Shown here in pieces: positions 1 through 12,578 of a stretch of DNA of 64,000 bases; position 1 is the stretch's first letter, and each line of letters starts with the position of its first letter. The translations under genes and the position numbers were made by a program. The stretch is taken from NCBI GenBank assembly GCA_012845835.1, contig JABAKD010000016.1:23776053-23840052 (forward strand). Direction: 5' to 3'. The stretch is from Undaria pinnatifida (Eukaryota; Sar; Phaeophyceae; Laminariales; Alariaceae). A model generated the notes under the pieces. It had not been told where the DNA came from, made no database searches, and saw only the letters and a list, made by a program, of their open reading frames with translations.

Positions 1-759
1 AAGCGTATGTTTCAGTATTTCCTGGCACGTATACGTATACAAGTACGTCCACTCACTCCCGGTTAATTCTACCTGCTATATCTTTGATCTCACAGCCGAA
101 GTGTATTTGAATATTGTTTGTGACCTAAACCTCCTAAAAAATCTCCCCCCCCCCCCCTCTTGCTCTCCCTTACTCAAACGCCCCACCAAATATCGAAATC
201 CGCCACATTAATAAACACTTCACGCACAGGATATCACCTCATTTTCTTTCGAGAGCCATCCATGCCGCTGTGTTCCCCCCCCCCCCCGCCTCGAACGCCC
301 CCTTCTTCCCCATCACCCGCACCTTCGCCTAGACCTAGCACCACACGTATAACAAACCCCTCACCTAAAGCCGTCCCCCCTCCCCCCCCCCCCCCCCGCC
401 GCCCCCCCCCCGCCCCCACCCCCCACCCTCCCCCCCCAACCCATCCCAACCCCACCCCCTCGAACACTCCACCCTCTCTTTACTCACTGATTGTACGAAT
501 TACCCCAGGATATACATGATAAACTGATGTATTATTTCCAAAAATGTCACATTTATCCCCTCAAAATAATGTATAGTTTCCAGGCACATATTGAGCTGCC
601 CCCCCCCCCCCGCCCCCATTAATATACTGGTGCCAAAACCGTCAGATTTATCCCCTCGAAAGGATTTATAGCTCACATGCACAAATTGCCCCCCCCCCCC
701 CCCCCCCCCCGCCCCCCTCCAAACCCGCTCGCTTTTGATCAAAACCAGGCCCCCCTTTC
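1..759. repeat. C-rich low-complexity DNA with DR1-like fragments
   Basis: Long C-tracts (for example 367-460 and 690-712) separate short pieces related to DR1, such as TATTTCCA..ATGTCACATTTATCCCCTC. No gene is seen. Pro-rich open frames here come from the C-runs. Confidence 0.6.
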
Positions 760-1255
760 CCTTCACAGCTGTCAGATTTTGTCCCCCTCAGAAACGGGTT
801 TTATAGTTTCCGCGCACAGACTGACTAAAATCATCCTGTTGACCCTGATAGCTACACTGTGGTTGTAAGGGGAGTCGCCGACCTATATCCTTAATGAGGA
901 CACACAACTCGTAATGCGCGCGATCGGAGGATCACACACAGCTTGCAAAGATGAGTTTCGACGAAATCTTCGATCTCACAGCTGGAATGTATTTTAATTT
1001 TTATAATATTCTGCTGTCAGATTTTGTCCCCCTCAGAAACGGGTTTTATAGTTCCCGCGCACAGACTGCCTAACATCACCCTGTTGACTGATAGCTACAC
1101 TGTAGTTGCAAGGGGAGTCGCCGACCTATATCCTTAATGAGGACACACAACCCGTAATACGCGCGATCGGAGTATCACACACACAGCTTGCAAAGATGAG
1201 TTTTGACAAAATATTCGATCTCACAGCTGGAGTGTATTTTATTTTTAATATATAT
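760..1255 (-). repeat. Dispersed repeat DR1, two tandem copies
   Basis: Two successive segments, about 245 bases apart, share TCAGATTTTGTCCCCCTCAG, GGGGAGTCGCCGACCTATAT and GATCACACACAGCTTGC. The reverse complement of this order recurs near 21.6 kb and 40.3-41.3 kb. Confidence 0.75.
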
Positions 1256-1269
1256 ATATATATATGTAT

Positions 1270-2930
1270 GTAGTTTGGCGGGGGGGGGGGAGCGGACGGA
1301 CGGGGGGTATCTACTATTTAGCGGGGGGGGGGGGGGAGGGGGGGGGGAGGGGGGGGTAGGATAGGGTGTGTGTAGAGGAGTTGATATATTGTATATTCAT
1401 TCATTTGTATATATTTTTTTGGTGTGGGGGCTTAGTCAAACTAAGATATACATTTAGTTTTCGACAGGGGAGGGGGGGGAGAAGGGGCGGGGGAGGGGGG
1501 GGGGGGGGACCACGACCGGGGGGAAAGGGGGGGAGGGGAGAGGGTGGAAGAGGAGTTCATATATATTGCTTTGGCGGGGCGGTGTGGGGGGGGAGAGGGG
1601 GGGTGGGGAGGAGAGGAGTTCATATATGTTGCCGTCGGAGTATCACGCACAGCTTGCGAAGATGAATTTCGACAAAATCTTCGATCTCACAATTGGAGTG
1701 TATTTTTATTTTTGTAAGATAATACATTGTTTTATTCGGGGGGATTGGTCAAACGGATACATACATATAATTTTTGGCAGGGGAGGGGGGAGGGGGCGGG
1801 GGGGGGGGGGGGGGGGGGGGGGCGGGGGGAGGAGGGGGAGGGGGATGGGGGGGAAGAGGGGGGGAGAGGAGTTCATATATATATATTATTTTGGCGGGGC
1901 GAGGTGGGGGAGATGAGGGTGGGGAGGAGAGGGGTTCATATATAATATTGTTTTCTGGGGGGGCTTGGTCAAACTGATACATACATATAGGTTTTGGCAG
2001 GGGAGGGGGGAGGCGGGTGGGGGAAGGAGAGGAGTTCATGTATACCTGGTATAATATGTTGTTTTAGGGGGGGATCGGTCAAACTGATATTATGCATGAA
2101 GGTTTTTGGCAGGAGGGGGGGGAGAGGAGGGGGGAGGGAGGGAGTAGAGGAGTTAATATTTAGAATATACTGTTTTGGGGGGGGCTTGGTCAAACCGATA
2201 TATACATATAAGTATAATTTTTCAGCAGGGGAGGGGGGGGAATAGGAAGGAGGAGGGGGCGGGGCGGGGGGGGAGACAACGACCGGGGGGAGGGGGGGAG
2301 GGGGGGAGGAGGGGGGAAGAGTGAGTTCCCATGTATTATTTTGGTGGGGCGGGGGAGGAGAGGAGTTCATATATATCATATATTGTTTTATTGGGGGGTC
2401 TTGGTAAAACGGATACATACATATAATTTTGGGCAGGTGAGGGGGCGGGGGGCGACCGGGGGGAGGAGGGGGAGGGGGGTGGGGGGGGAGAGGAGGGTAG
2501 AGGAGTTCATGTATATTATTTTGGCGGGGCGAGGTGGGGGAGGACATGGGGGTGGGGAGAAGAGAGGTTCAGATATATAATATATAGTTTGGGGGGGGGC
2601 TAGGTGAAACTGACATATACATATAGGTTTGGCAGGGGAGGGGGGAGGGGGGGGGAGACGGGGGGGGGAAGGAGGGGAGTTCATATATACCTGGTATAAT
2701 ATATTGTTTTGGGGGGGGCTTGGTGAAACTGACATATACATATAGGTTTGGCAGGGGAGGGGGGAGGGGGAGGGAGGCGGGGGGGGGGAAGGAGAGGAGT
2801 TAATATATACCTGGTATAATATATTGTTTTGGGGGGGGGCTTGGTCAAACTGATATATATATATATTTTTAGCAGGGGGGGGGAGGAGAAGAGGGGGGAG
2901 GGGGAGGGGAGACGGGGAGACGGCGGGGAG
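1270..2930. repeat. G-rich minisatellite, irregular units of about 100-150 bases
   Basis: Units repeat in the order GGGGGGGCTTGGTCAAACTG, ATACATACATATA, TTTTGGCAGGGGAGGGG, a G-tract, GGAGAGGAGTTCATATATA and sometimes CCTGGTATAATATATTGTTT. About ten units can be made out. G-runs of 8-24 bases make the plus strand strongly purine-rich. No gene. Confidence 0.75.
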
Positions 2931-4260
2931 GGCCAGTGGCGGGGGGGGGGCGATTTGCACAGTGGCCGAAGCGGCAGTCGGTAACGGTGTGGGTAGGGGG
3001 GGCGGGATTCGGTGAGCCGCATGAAGGCTGAACTGCATCCTTCCAAGAACCGCTCGTAAGACTGACATGGGCACCTTGTTCCTACTTTTTTAATTATGGA
3101 GGACAGCGCCAATGAGTAATACTTTGTTTTCTGGTGCGTTTGTGGGGGCGGGGGCGGGGGGGGATTTGCAGGGTGACCGGCGGAGCGGCATTCGGCATCG
3201 GTGCGGGAAGTGTTACTGTTGGAGGGGAAGTTGCACCACGCGTCCTTTGTGATCCGGCCCGGACGGTAGCTCGTCCGTGGGCTTCTGCAGCTTTTTAATC
3301 TGCATCTTAATGGGGCAGAGCGGGCCGGGTGGGTGCGGGGGTATGGGGCAGGTGCAGGAAGCAAACGGAAGCGAGGCGGGTTTTACGACGGTCGCGTGAA
3401 TTCATGGCGGACCTGGGGGGGGGTGGAGAGGATTTTGGGAAAGGGGGAAGGGTACGGGGGGGAGAGGACAATATCACCGTCCTTTAGCTTCGTTAAGCAG
3501 CGGCCGAGTAGGAACGGTTTTAGGGTGCATCCTTGACAGCAATAGGGAGGTTGTGCATGGAGACTGGTGTGTCCTAGAGATTCGACCGGCGAGAATAGGA
3601 GCAGAAACGAATGGTAAAAGGGCGGCGGGCCGTCGTAGATTAACGTGCTCGAGGCAATGACTATGGTGATGACGGTGTTCGTTGTGGTAGATGTGAGGGG
3701 AGAGAGACCGCGTAGAAGAGGGGAAGGGGATTCTGATGAGGGCGGATAAAGAAGCAGCGATGACCTGGGTAGGGAGGTGCCGCGGGGGGGAGGGGGGGGT
3801 GAGGGGGAGGAGGGGGGGGCGGGGGGGGAGAGGGGAGAGGAGTTTATATACATATATATATATATTTAGGGGGCGGGGGGGGAGAGGGGAGAGGAGTTTA
3901 TATATATATATATATATATTTAGGGGGCCTCGGGCAACTAGATACATATATAACGTTTTTTGGCAGGGTCAGCCGGGACAATGGAGACGAGATGGCGCGG
4001 AATGGGATAAGGACCTCTCCGCCCGGTAGTGTAAGGACCGCTTGCGGAACTGTTCTAGGAACTCGAGCGGTCAGAACATATATCCGGACGAAGAGGTGGG
4101 GAAATCGCGGTCTCGTGTGGGGAGGCGTCTCACTAGCGGAGCGCGACCGGTAGGTAGGTCGACCGCGTTTCGTTTGCGTGGGTGGGGGAGGCGTAAGCAA
4201 GAAGGGAAAGGGAGGGAGCGGCCCTCCTTCCCCTTCTCCTCCTGCTATTCTATATAGAGG
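2931..4260. other. G-rich spacer without recognisable gene
   Basis: Mixed GC-rich sequence with one fragment (about 3008-3075) resembling 33078-33120, and further GGGGAGAGGAGTTTATATATA units at 3780-3925. No coding similarity recognised. Confidence 0.5.
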
Positions 4261-4379
4261 TAAGGGAGGCGTACGTATCCGGGCGGGGGACGGGAGCAGT
4301 GCAACCCTTTCGCCCTCCCCACCATTCCGGCTTCGTCAATTAATATAAAGCATCTATCGTGGAAGTGAAAACCCAAACG

Positions 4380-7300
4380 CGTTGACGGGTCACGTGCGTA
4401 AGATCGAAGCGTTGACTAGGTCACGTGCGTAAGATCGAAGTGTTTACTACGTCACGAGCGTAAGATTGACCTGGGTGTCGTATGCAATGGATACCACCAT
4501 ACGAGATAATTTGTTACAGTAATAAGGAAGAGATACGAGTGGTTGCACATCGAGTTCACTCTGTTCATAGTGACATAAGTTTTTGTTAGCAATTCGCGTG
4601 GAGCATTCCAAAATGAACAACACTCTAATGCGTTCAGAACAGGATCCTGACGAGTACCTTTACATCATGGATAGCTGCCTTGACCGCCTTAACGCGTGCG
4701 AACCACCAGAGGACTCAACAGATCGTCAACGAGGGTATTTTACTGAAAGCTCCACCACATGAATATAAGGCAATTCGACAAGTCCACCTAGAGATAGATT
4801 ACTGCGGAGTTGCCGATGCCCGGCGTATGATGGTGGCCATTTACGCAGATAACCTGGCCCGTTCACGCTCTGATTCATTAAGGGGTATCGCGCGACGTGG
4901 TGCCATCATGCAAGCAATAACCCGCGATCGCAAGGATATTTAGTGCCACGTTTGTGGTCGTGTCGGCCACTCCAAAATTAAATGCTCCCTACGCGTCAGG
5001 CAATAGCAGGAGAATGATGAGCAGCAGCCGCAGCAGCGTGAAGGACAACAGAAAAACCCACGAAGGCAGCACCAACCAAACAATGGAGGCGGGCGAGGTC
5101 TGGTGTGGTGCTCATACCATAAAACAACCACCCATTGCGACTCCGACTGCCGCGCCAGGAGGCGCAAACGAGCAGACGACAACGCTCAAACTGCTGCAAC
5201 CGGGCCTTCACGGATAAGGGAATCGGCAGCGCCTACGACCTTCCACAACAGAACGGCCAGTCGGAACACCCTTACATCTCTTTCACAGCGACGGAGAGGT
5301 ACGTCCCACGGCGGCAATTGCCGCAAGGCAAAGCCACAAGGAGGGAAAATGGCCATTCGGCTCACTGTCAGCATCGTGTCCTTGGCCATTGAAGAACGCG
5401 CCAAGCCCGCTATCTCGTTTGGGGTTCAGGAAAAGCCGGATTCCCCATGAACGGGGGAACAGACGGTGAGGGTGAATCGCTCTACGGTATGGCCCCACTG
5501 GAGCCAAAACCGGCCGAGATCGAGCGCAAACCGCACGAGAGCGGTGATGTTGTTACTTTTTCAGTCGACGGCGGAGCCTCAGGCCCCTCCTTCGACGATA
5601 CCATCATCCCCGATCTCAAACATCCTTTACACGACTACACCTCTCTCCGTACGCCTCTCACGATATTTGCAGCTGGAGGAGCTCAGCTAGACAGCACAGC
5701 GGAGAGTACCTTACAAGGCTTCATCACGGACGACGACGGAGAACAGCACCTCGCGCGGATCGCAATCCTAATTGTGCCCGGTATTGGACGCAATATTTTC
5801 TCGGTAAAAACAGCAGCCAGAAAGGGCATCGTTTCGATTTTCGATGTCAACAAACCCAGGCTGGAGGTTGGTGACATTTCCGCGCAATTTCCCGGAGAGA
5901 TCGACAATCTCTACTCCTTCAAGCTAGATCTCAGCGTGGATGGATACGCAGGAAAGGAGCTGGCGATGAATGCGGTGACCAATGCTCAAGTGTGGCACCG
6001 GCGGCTGGGTCGCCTCAACAAGCGCAGCCTTGAGCTCATGAACAGGTAGAACGGCAATGGGGTCGCATTTGACGGTTCTATTGCGAACTGTGACGTCTGT
6101 ACGATGGGGAAAAGCCATCAGCTGGCTCACCCCAAGAAAGCCAAACATGCCGCCATTAATCCTCCCTTTCAGCTCGTGTGCGGAGATCTCATGGGCCCCT
6201 TTAAACCGACGGCTCATGGTGGATACAAGTTTGTCAGCAAGATCACCGACCAGTTCACCAAGTGGACCGCAGTCTACCTTCTCTGCAGCAATAATCAGGC
6301 CCTTGCCTTGATTCAACTGTTCGTCACTTCAACCGTGATACCTCTCCACAAGCGCATCATCAGATGGCGTGCCGACAAGGGAGGTGAATTTACGGGCGAC
6401 GAGTTCAGCACTACCGCCTAGGAACAGGCATAACTCAGGAATTCGTTGCCACCAACACGCCACAGCAGATCGGTGTATCCGAACGCGTCGGGCGGACGTT
6501 GTGTGGAATGGTTCGCTGCATGCTCGTTGACAGTGGGCTCCCCCCTCTTATGTGGGGAGAGCCCATGATGACGGCGTCATAACTGTACAATCGCATCCCG
6601 CATTCGGCGCTCAAGATGGGAACATCGTGTAAGATGTTTTACGGCAAAGACGCCGACCTTTCGCGCATCAGAATCATCGGCGCGGGGGTGTTCGTCCATA
6701 TCAAGGACGCCAACAAACTCTTATCACATTTCGTGGGAAAGAATAGTGTGCGGCTTCATCCAGAACGAGAGCAACGAACAAAAAGCTGCTGAACAAGCTC
6801 AACAAACAACTTATGGACCGTTTCAAGATGACGGACATGCGCGACGTGTCGAGGGTACTCGGCATAAACGCAAACCGTGACCGCAAGAAAGGAACGATCG
6901 CCATCGACCAGAAAGGCTACACGGAGGACATCTTCGAGCGCTCTGGTGCCCATAAATGGCTGAAATCCCGCCTTCACACCAGAAGCGTGACCATAACTTT
7001 CGCTTAAACAACCGGAGAAGAATCTGCTGGAAGAGGAAAGCAAGCGGCGTTACCAGTCAATCGTAGGTGCCGCCATGTACCTCGGACAGGTTTCCCGGTA
7101 TGACATCCTCTACGCCGTGAATCAGCTGATACGGGGAAAGTTCGAGCCTTTCAAGGCTCATACGGGGGCCGGCAAGCATCTGCTTCGCCACTTGGCCGAG
7201 TCCACGGACTTCTGATCACCTGCAAGCAGGGAGGGTTTAAGCTCACCGCCTTCTCCGACGCTAATTGGGGTAATAACGCCAAATCAACGTCCTCGTACAT

Positions 7301-7680
7301 CGTCATGCTCGCAAACGGATCAATCAGTTTTAAAGTGGGACTTCAAGGCCTCACCGCTCAATCAACAATGGAAGCGGAGCTCGTCGCAGCAGCGCTAACG
7401 ACGAAAGAGACCGTCTTCTGCAATAGCATGATGCCGGAGCTAGGATTGAAGGATGGGTTCGAAAATGTTTCTCTATTCATCGACAACACGTCGGCGCTTC
7501 ATGTTGTCGGGAATTATGCCTACTCCCCTCGAGCAAAGCATATTGCCCTGAGGTATTTCCTCATCCAAGAGCTGGTAGAGGACGGTAGATCACCATCCAC
7601 TTCGCGAAGACGCAAGACCAATTTGCTTGTATTTATGGTCCGTAGAATAATTTCGTTTGGACTAGCGGATAACTAGTGCA
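4380..7680 (+). mobile_element. Ty1/copia retrotransposon, broken fossil
   Basis: Remnants occur in the copia order: Gag-like segment with a CCHC-type zinc knuckle near 4680-5000, protease/GAG-pre-integrase region about 5450-6050 (WHRRLGRLNKRSLELMN), integrase core about 6060-6560 (GDLMGPFKPTAHGGYKFVS; ADKGGEF), reverse transcriptase remains about 6600-7200, and RNase H about 7240-7680 (STMEAELVAAA; DNTSALHVV). Integrase before reverse transcriptase places it in Ty1/copia, not Ty3/gypsy. The element is clearly dead, with roughly ten or more interruptions, and looks moderately old. The sequence at 4380-4600 resembles the terminal or leader region also seen at 9985-10215. A matched pair of long terminal repeats was not found. 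Confidence 0.88.
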
Positions 7681-9984
7681 CTCGGCTTAATCACCGAAGT
7701 TCAGGATGTGTTGATTGCTTGAGTCGCGCGAGCAACAGTAGATATGCTGAGCCGCAACCTGTCCAGTGTCCTAGGTCTTAGACTCCTGGCACAAATAAGA
7801 ACCAGTTGCACTAACGGTTTCGTGGCTAGCTTCACAGCTCCTCTAGCTGTCATTGTGTATGTTTGATTCCGTTGAAATACACGGGAAACGGGAATTCGGG
7901 TTGTTCTATGAATTGCGTTGGCAAGTCTGAATTACACCTCAGTGGGTAATGATATGCGTCGTATCTCTGGTGTGTAGCTTGGGACATCCAATTGAATGAA
8001 AATCTGATAATAAACTTCCATTGTGGGGAAGTGTTGAGGATAGGGGCTTTAGACTTCCACCTATCGAGGCAATGGCCAGTAGCAATGATTGGTTCATTGC
8101 TGTACTCGTGGTCGTAACAGAACTAGAAAGTAACATATGAGCGTTGCAGCTGAACCGGAACTTTCTTGGAGGAAATGTTCTAGACAAGCGGCGGGATCAC
8201 CACCTGTTCGACTACTGCTGTATTTTTTTGGGAGATCGTATCGTACCAGGTAGTCGAATTCTCGAGATCAGAGGCTTCTAGAAGGTGTAGAGCTCTGGAC
8301 GCCGAAACGGATGACGCGGGTGCCCCCACCCTATTCACTCTTTTCTCATCCTTGCATACTTCTGTCAGTTGTTAGTGTTCCCTGAACTCTGGGCACAGCA
8401 GTCCGTTGTTCTCAAGTGTTTCCTTTCTTGGCCGATAGCGCCCTATTAAACGTCCATAAAATTCTACCACGTGAATCTTGCACGCTCCTTCGGATAGCTT
8501 AATTGCTGCCAGCACCAGTCTCTGCGACCACGCCAGGTCGTATCGTCACACACGCCAATAGCGCCCTTCTCCCATTCTGGGAAGGCTAAATAATACCAAC
8601 ACGTGCTTTCGAGCCCCTCCGCTTGCTTTGGAGATCTCAACACCTTCACCGAGGGGTGGGCAAGCTCCCACAATGCTTATCCATTGAGCTTTAAACTATT
8701 CCGGGACACTTGTCGTGGTCCCCCCCTGCTCCGTCTGCTTTCCCTTTGTGTGTTTCCAGGCTGCTGAGCGAAGCCAGAGGGTCACTCTCTGCTTTCAGTT
8801 GCCGGTGCAGTTTCGTTTTGCCCTTTTAACAGTGATTTGCTCTTCTTAATAATGAAGGTCTGGGTTGCTGGGTCCGTGTGTGGTAAGTTGCACCTTCTCC
8901 CGCTTTCAATTTTTGATCGCATCCCCACGCCACATGTACATTACGTGTCTTTGTCCAGGTCAAGCATGGCAACAGTATCACGTGTGGTTATTCGAAGGGG
9001 GGTTAATGATGCTAAGGTGCCTTACACCCTATTGATGGTCATTTTCGGTTGCTGTGGAGGTTTAAACTACTCAGCTACCGGGGTACAGAGGGGTAACCAA
9101 ATACACATCCCAGGGTAAGCCTTAAACACGCTGCTCCAGGCGGCGGGGTTTATGGGGGGGGATCGATTGGCGGGTGCGTTCGGATACGGCCGTAGTGCGT
9201 GCCTACCCAAGCATTGTTCGAGGCTGAAGGGACCAAGGCAGGCACGTTTTAGGGAAACACGCGTTAGTCTCTTGAAACGGAGACGGAGACAAACGGCCGT
9301 GATATTCTAACTCATGTCCTTCCGACAAAGCAATTTTTTTTTTACCAACGAAGTGACCGGGGAGAGGCAGGGTAACCAACTGCGTTACTGGAATATCAGA
9401 TCGTCTGATGAAAACGGTCGTGAAGCCGCCTGTCGAAGAGTGTTTCAGAACGGTGACCGATGACGGTCTTTGGAGGCTATCGCGGGGCTCTCGTCAGACA
9501 GCTCGAATTGCCTTGAGGACGGTGTGAAAGACCGTCTACTTGAAGGTGGCGCTTCAGGGCCAACGTATGACTCATCACGATGAACTGGTGATACTCAAGG
9601 CACGTGGAGTGAAAGGAGAGTGGACGAAGGCACTTCCGTTTCTCTGATCTGTGAGAAAAAACTTGTTCGCCGCAACTACTCGCTGCCCTCGATCCGTCAA
9701 CTTCCATTCCAAGAATATCAAAGTCCTTCGCAGCACAACTGTTTATCGAACCGCAACGCATAAGTAAGCTCACTTGGATGAGAATACGCACAATACCACG
9801 CGCTTACGTTGCAGGTGGCCGCGCTGTTAAAGAGTAATATCCTCAAGAGATCCACCCGTCAAAGGCAGACATTCATTAAATATGCAGAGTACTAGGTAAG
9901 CTGTCGAGGAATGGGTTAGATGTTGCTTGCTCTGAGTATGGAAAAGGACACACATTGGACACAACATTCCACCAAGCAACGTGT

Positions 9985-10215
9985 TGACTGGGGTCACGTG
10001 TGTAAGGTTAAAGTGTTGACGGAGGCCACGTGCGTAAGAGTGACCGACGCGTCGTATGTAGTGGATATTAACGTACGAAGAAACTATTTACCGTAAGAAG
10101 GTGGAGAAGCAGAACACTGGAGTTGCACACCAAGTTCACCCTTCACACCTGCATCTGAACTTTGATCTGAACTTTGGGCAGTTCAGCGTGACATAAGTTT
10201 TGGTTGGCCCAACGA
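9985..10215 (+). mobile_element. Second copy of the copia-type leader/LTR-like segment (fossil fragment)
   Basis: This stretch parallels 4380-4595 in order: a tandem GTTGAC...CACGTGCGTAAG motif, GTCGTATG...GTGGATA, ACGA..A, GTTGCACA.C.AGTTCAC, and GTGACATAAGTTTT. It has drifted substantially and no coding region follows, so it is either a solo terminal repeat or a truncated relative. Confidence 0.6.
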
Positions 10216-11005
10216 AAGCCCATTTCAAGCCATCCACCATCGACTACGCCATCATCGGTGAAGCTCGAGCTCGTATCGCCACGACTCCGTGTTGGCCTCG
10301 GAAGACCGCCATCGGTCGGTCATCACATTTCTGATACCCTCGTGGCAGCCTGAGCGACCGGAATACAACACTTGTGACTGTATATGGTTCACGTCAATGG
10401 TGTTCGTTTAAGCACATGGCTCCTCGGAGATTTCGACCGTAGGGCTGTAAGGACATCCATCTACTGCAAACGGACGGACGAAACATGTTTAGGTCATTTT
10501 TGTGGAACCGAGCATAGTCCGTGTTTCATCACGATCTATTCGTAATGCTTTGCATTTTTTATAGAAATATCGACACAGTACTCCATAGACGTTGAGAATT
10601 GATGGTTGAGAAATTATGTCTGAGATTTGGCGAACTTTAGTCAAATTAGGGTTGAGAAATTGTGCTAGATTCAAGAAGGAAAGGAGAACTGGGAATCAGG
10701 AAGTGCAAGGGCTTGGGAAGATAAGAAATTGTCAATACAGAGTACCAGGAATGAACAGTAGCCCCGAAGAAAAATAAACCGTCCACTCCCCAAGGCCACA
10801 TCAAGCTCCCAACCAAGTTGCCTTTTCCCCAAACTCGAGCTCACAGCTGACTCTTTTCAACATCTTTGGACTGTTTTCGCCAAAATGATGCCGTCCCGCT
10901 TTCTAGCATGCAAATGCCAACTATTGCAACAACACGATTTTTTCCGCCCTTCGGCCGAATCAATGCGCGCGGTGCCTGCTTGCTGTTTTCGCCTGTACAC
11001 CAGAG

Positions 11006-11112
11006 ACAGGACCAGAGAGAGGATCAGAGAGAGGATCGGAGAGAGGACCGGAGAGAGGACCGGAGAGAGAACCCGAGAGAGGACCGGGGAGAGGAGCAGA
11101 GAGAGGATTGGA
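11006..11112 (+). repeat. 12-base tandem repeat (GAGAGAGGACCG type)
   Basis: About nine units of GAGAGAGGAYCR follow one another with small changes. They create Arg/Glu/Asp-repeat open frames that are not taken as genes. Confidence 0.8.
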
Positions 11113-12578
11113 ATGAACGTACTTTGCCACGGCTACGGTAGAGAGGTACCCCCATTTTTTTCATTACGGGGCTTTTTAGTGGGTGAGCTGGCGCAAGTCC
11201 CACACTACCCGGAAAGATGCCGTTCCGGGTGGCTATCTCCACCGAACCTGACCCTCAGGGGACAGGCCGGGTCGACATACTCACGCATCCGTATGCAACG
11301 GGAGCTTGCGCCGCCGGGGTAGTAACGAGGACGGCCGACAGGGACAGCTCACGCTATCGCTATAGTGGGATCCAAAGGACACGCCAGCTAGCGCTGGGTT
11401 GCGAAGGCAATTGAGTTTAATCGACACACGACGCGTTTGAAAATACGTGGAAGTGTGGTGAGCTTGAGCTTTATTTTTTCCCCATCCGCCGGAGGATGAA
11501 AAAAAATAAAACACCGGGTTTATTATTCTGTATTGGTCTGCATTGGAGACCCTTCCTTGTACAGGATATAAATACCTCGATTCTTGGCGAACGATTCGCC
11601 GTATTGAGGGCTACATGAGGGTCCGCAGTGATGAGTATATCCCACGACGCTTGGGGGGGCCTCTCGGGACTTGCCGAGTTGAAATCGGAAGGAAGTGTTC
11701 TCGACCGACACTTCTTGTTACTAGAGTCACATGTCATCAATGACCACGGACGTGTTGGTGACTATACTTGAAGGGACTTCGCATGGCATTGCAGGTGAAG
11801 CGCACGGATGGGCGCTTTGTAGGAGGAACACGCTGCAGACGTTGACAAATGAATATATTCCATGCCCATTTCAGTGCATCTTGTGGATTACCTGGTATGA
11901 GTCAAAAATTCCATGTGGTATACATACTGTATTGTGTCTTAACCGCCCGACAAGAAAATGGGTCATACTGGACGCCTTCGCAAAATAAAAAGTTGATTTT
12001 AATAAATTGGCATTTTGCACCCTTTCGCGAAATAAGGAGTTTGACATAAACAGTTCTGCTGAACTCGAAGAGAAGAAATAAGACCTGAGTTAGAGTTGAA
12101 ATAAGAGTTTCCTAACGTCTGTCACGTACTGTATCGCTCTTGTGTTTGCGACCTATTCGGTTTAGGCACATGCATTCCAGTTCAAACCGTAAAGCGAAGG
12201 GTAAAGCAGGGGAGATTTTTTAGGTATTTGGCGGGTAAAAAACAAAATTATCGGCGGTGGGGTGTTGGTGCTCAGTCCCCGAAAGATGCGCTGACCGAAG
12301 GCGGGTGGGTAGCTATGCAACGTACGGGAGTACCAAAGTGTCGGGGACGAGCATAAACATTGAGCAATCACGTCTAGGAAACGTTCGTGTTACATTTACA
12401 AGGTGTGCCATCGGGTGCTCGTCAACACCTCAAATAGAGAGTATAAACATAATGGCAATCTAAGTGGCAACAAGCGAAGCCGCCCAACCCCGCCCAAACA
12501 ACTGAAAAGAGGCATCATGTCTCCGACCATGCACACATTAACATGACGAACGGCCAGCGGTCCAGCAACAGGAGTCAA

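Larger units (their letters stand above)
7681..12578. other. Gene-poor interval between copia fossil and photolyase-hydrolase gene
   Basis: Apart from the LTR-like segment at 9985-10215 and the 12-base tandem repeat near 11.0 kb, I see no gene, RNA or structured repeat. Open frames here are short and resemble nothing I know. Confidence 0.5.

Noticed and set aside
160-3947. Many Pro-, Gly- and Arg-rich open frames of 60-230 codons on both strands
   Set aside because: They come from C- and G-runs in repeat DNA and have no domain, no splice logic and no similarity I recognise.
7681-8000. 3' long terminal repeat of the copia fossil
   Set aside because: I compared this stretch with the 4310-4600 region and saw no convincing match, so no terminal repeat pair is claimed.
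10866-11141. 91-codon frame with Arg-Glu-Asp repeats
   Set aside because: The repeat part is a 12-base tandem array open in more than one frame; no flanking exons fit.
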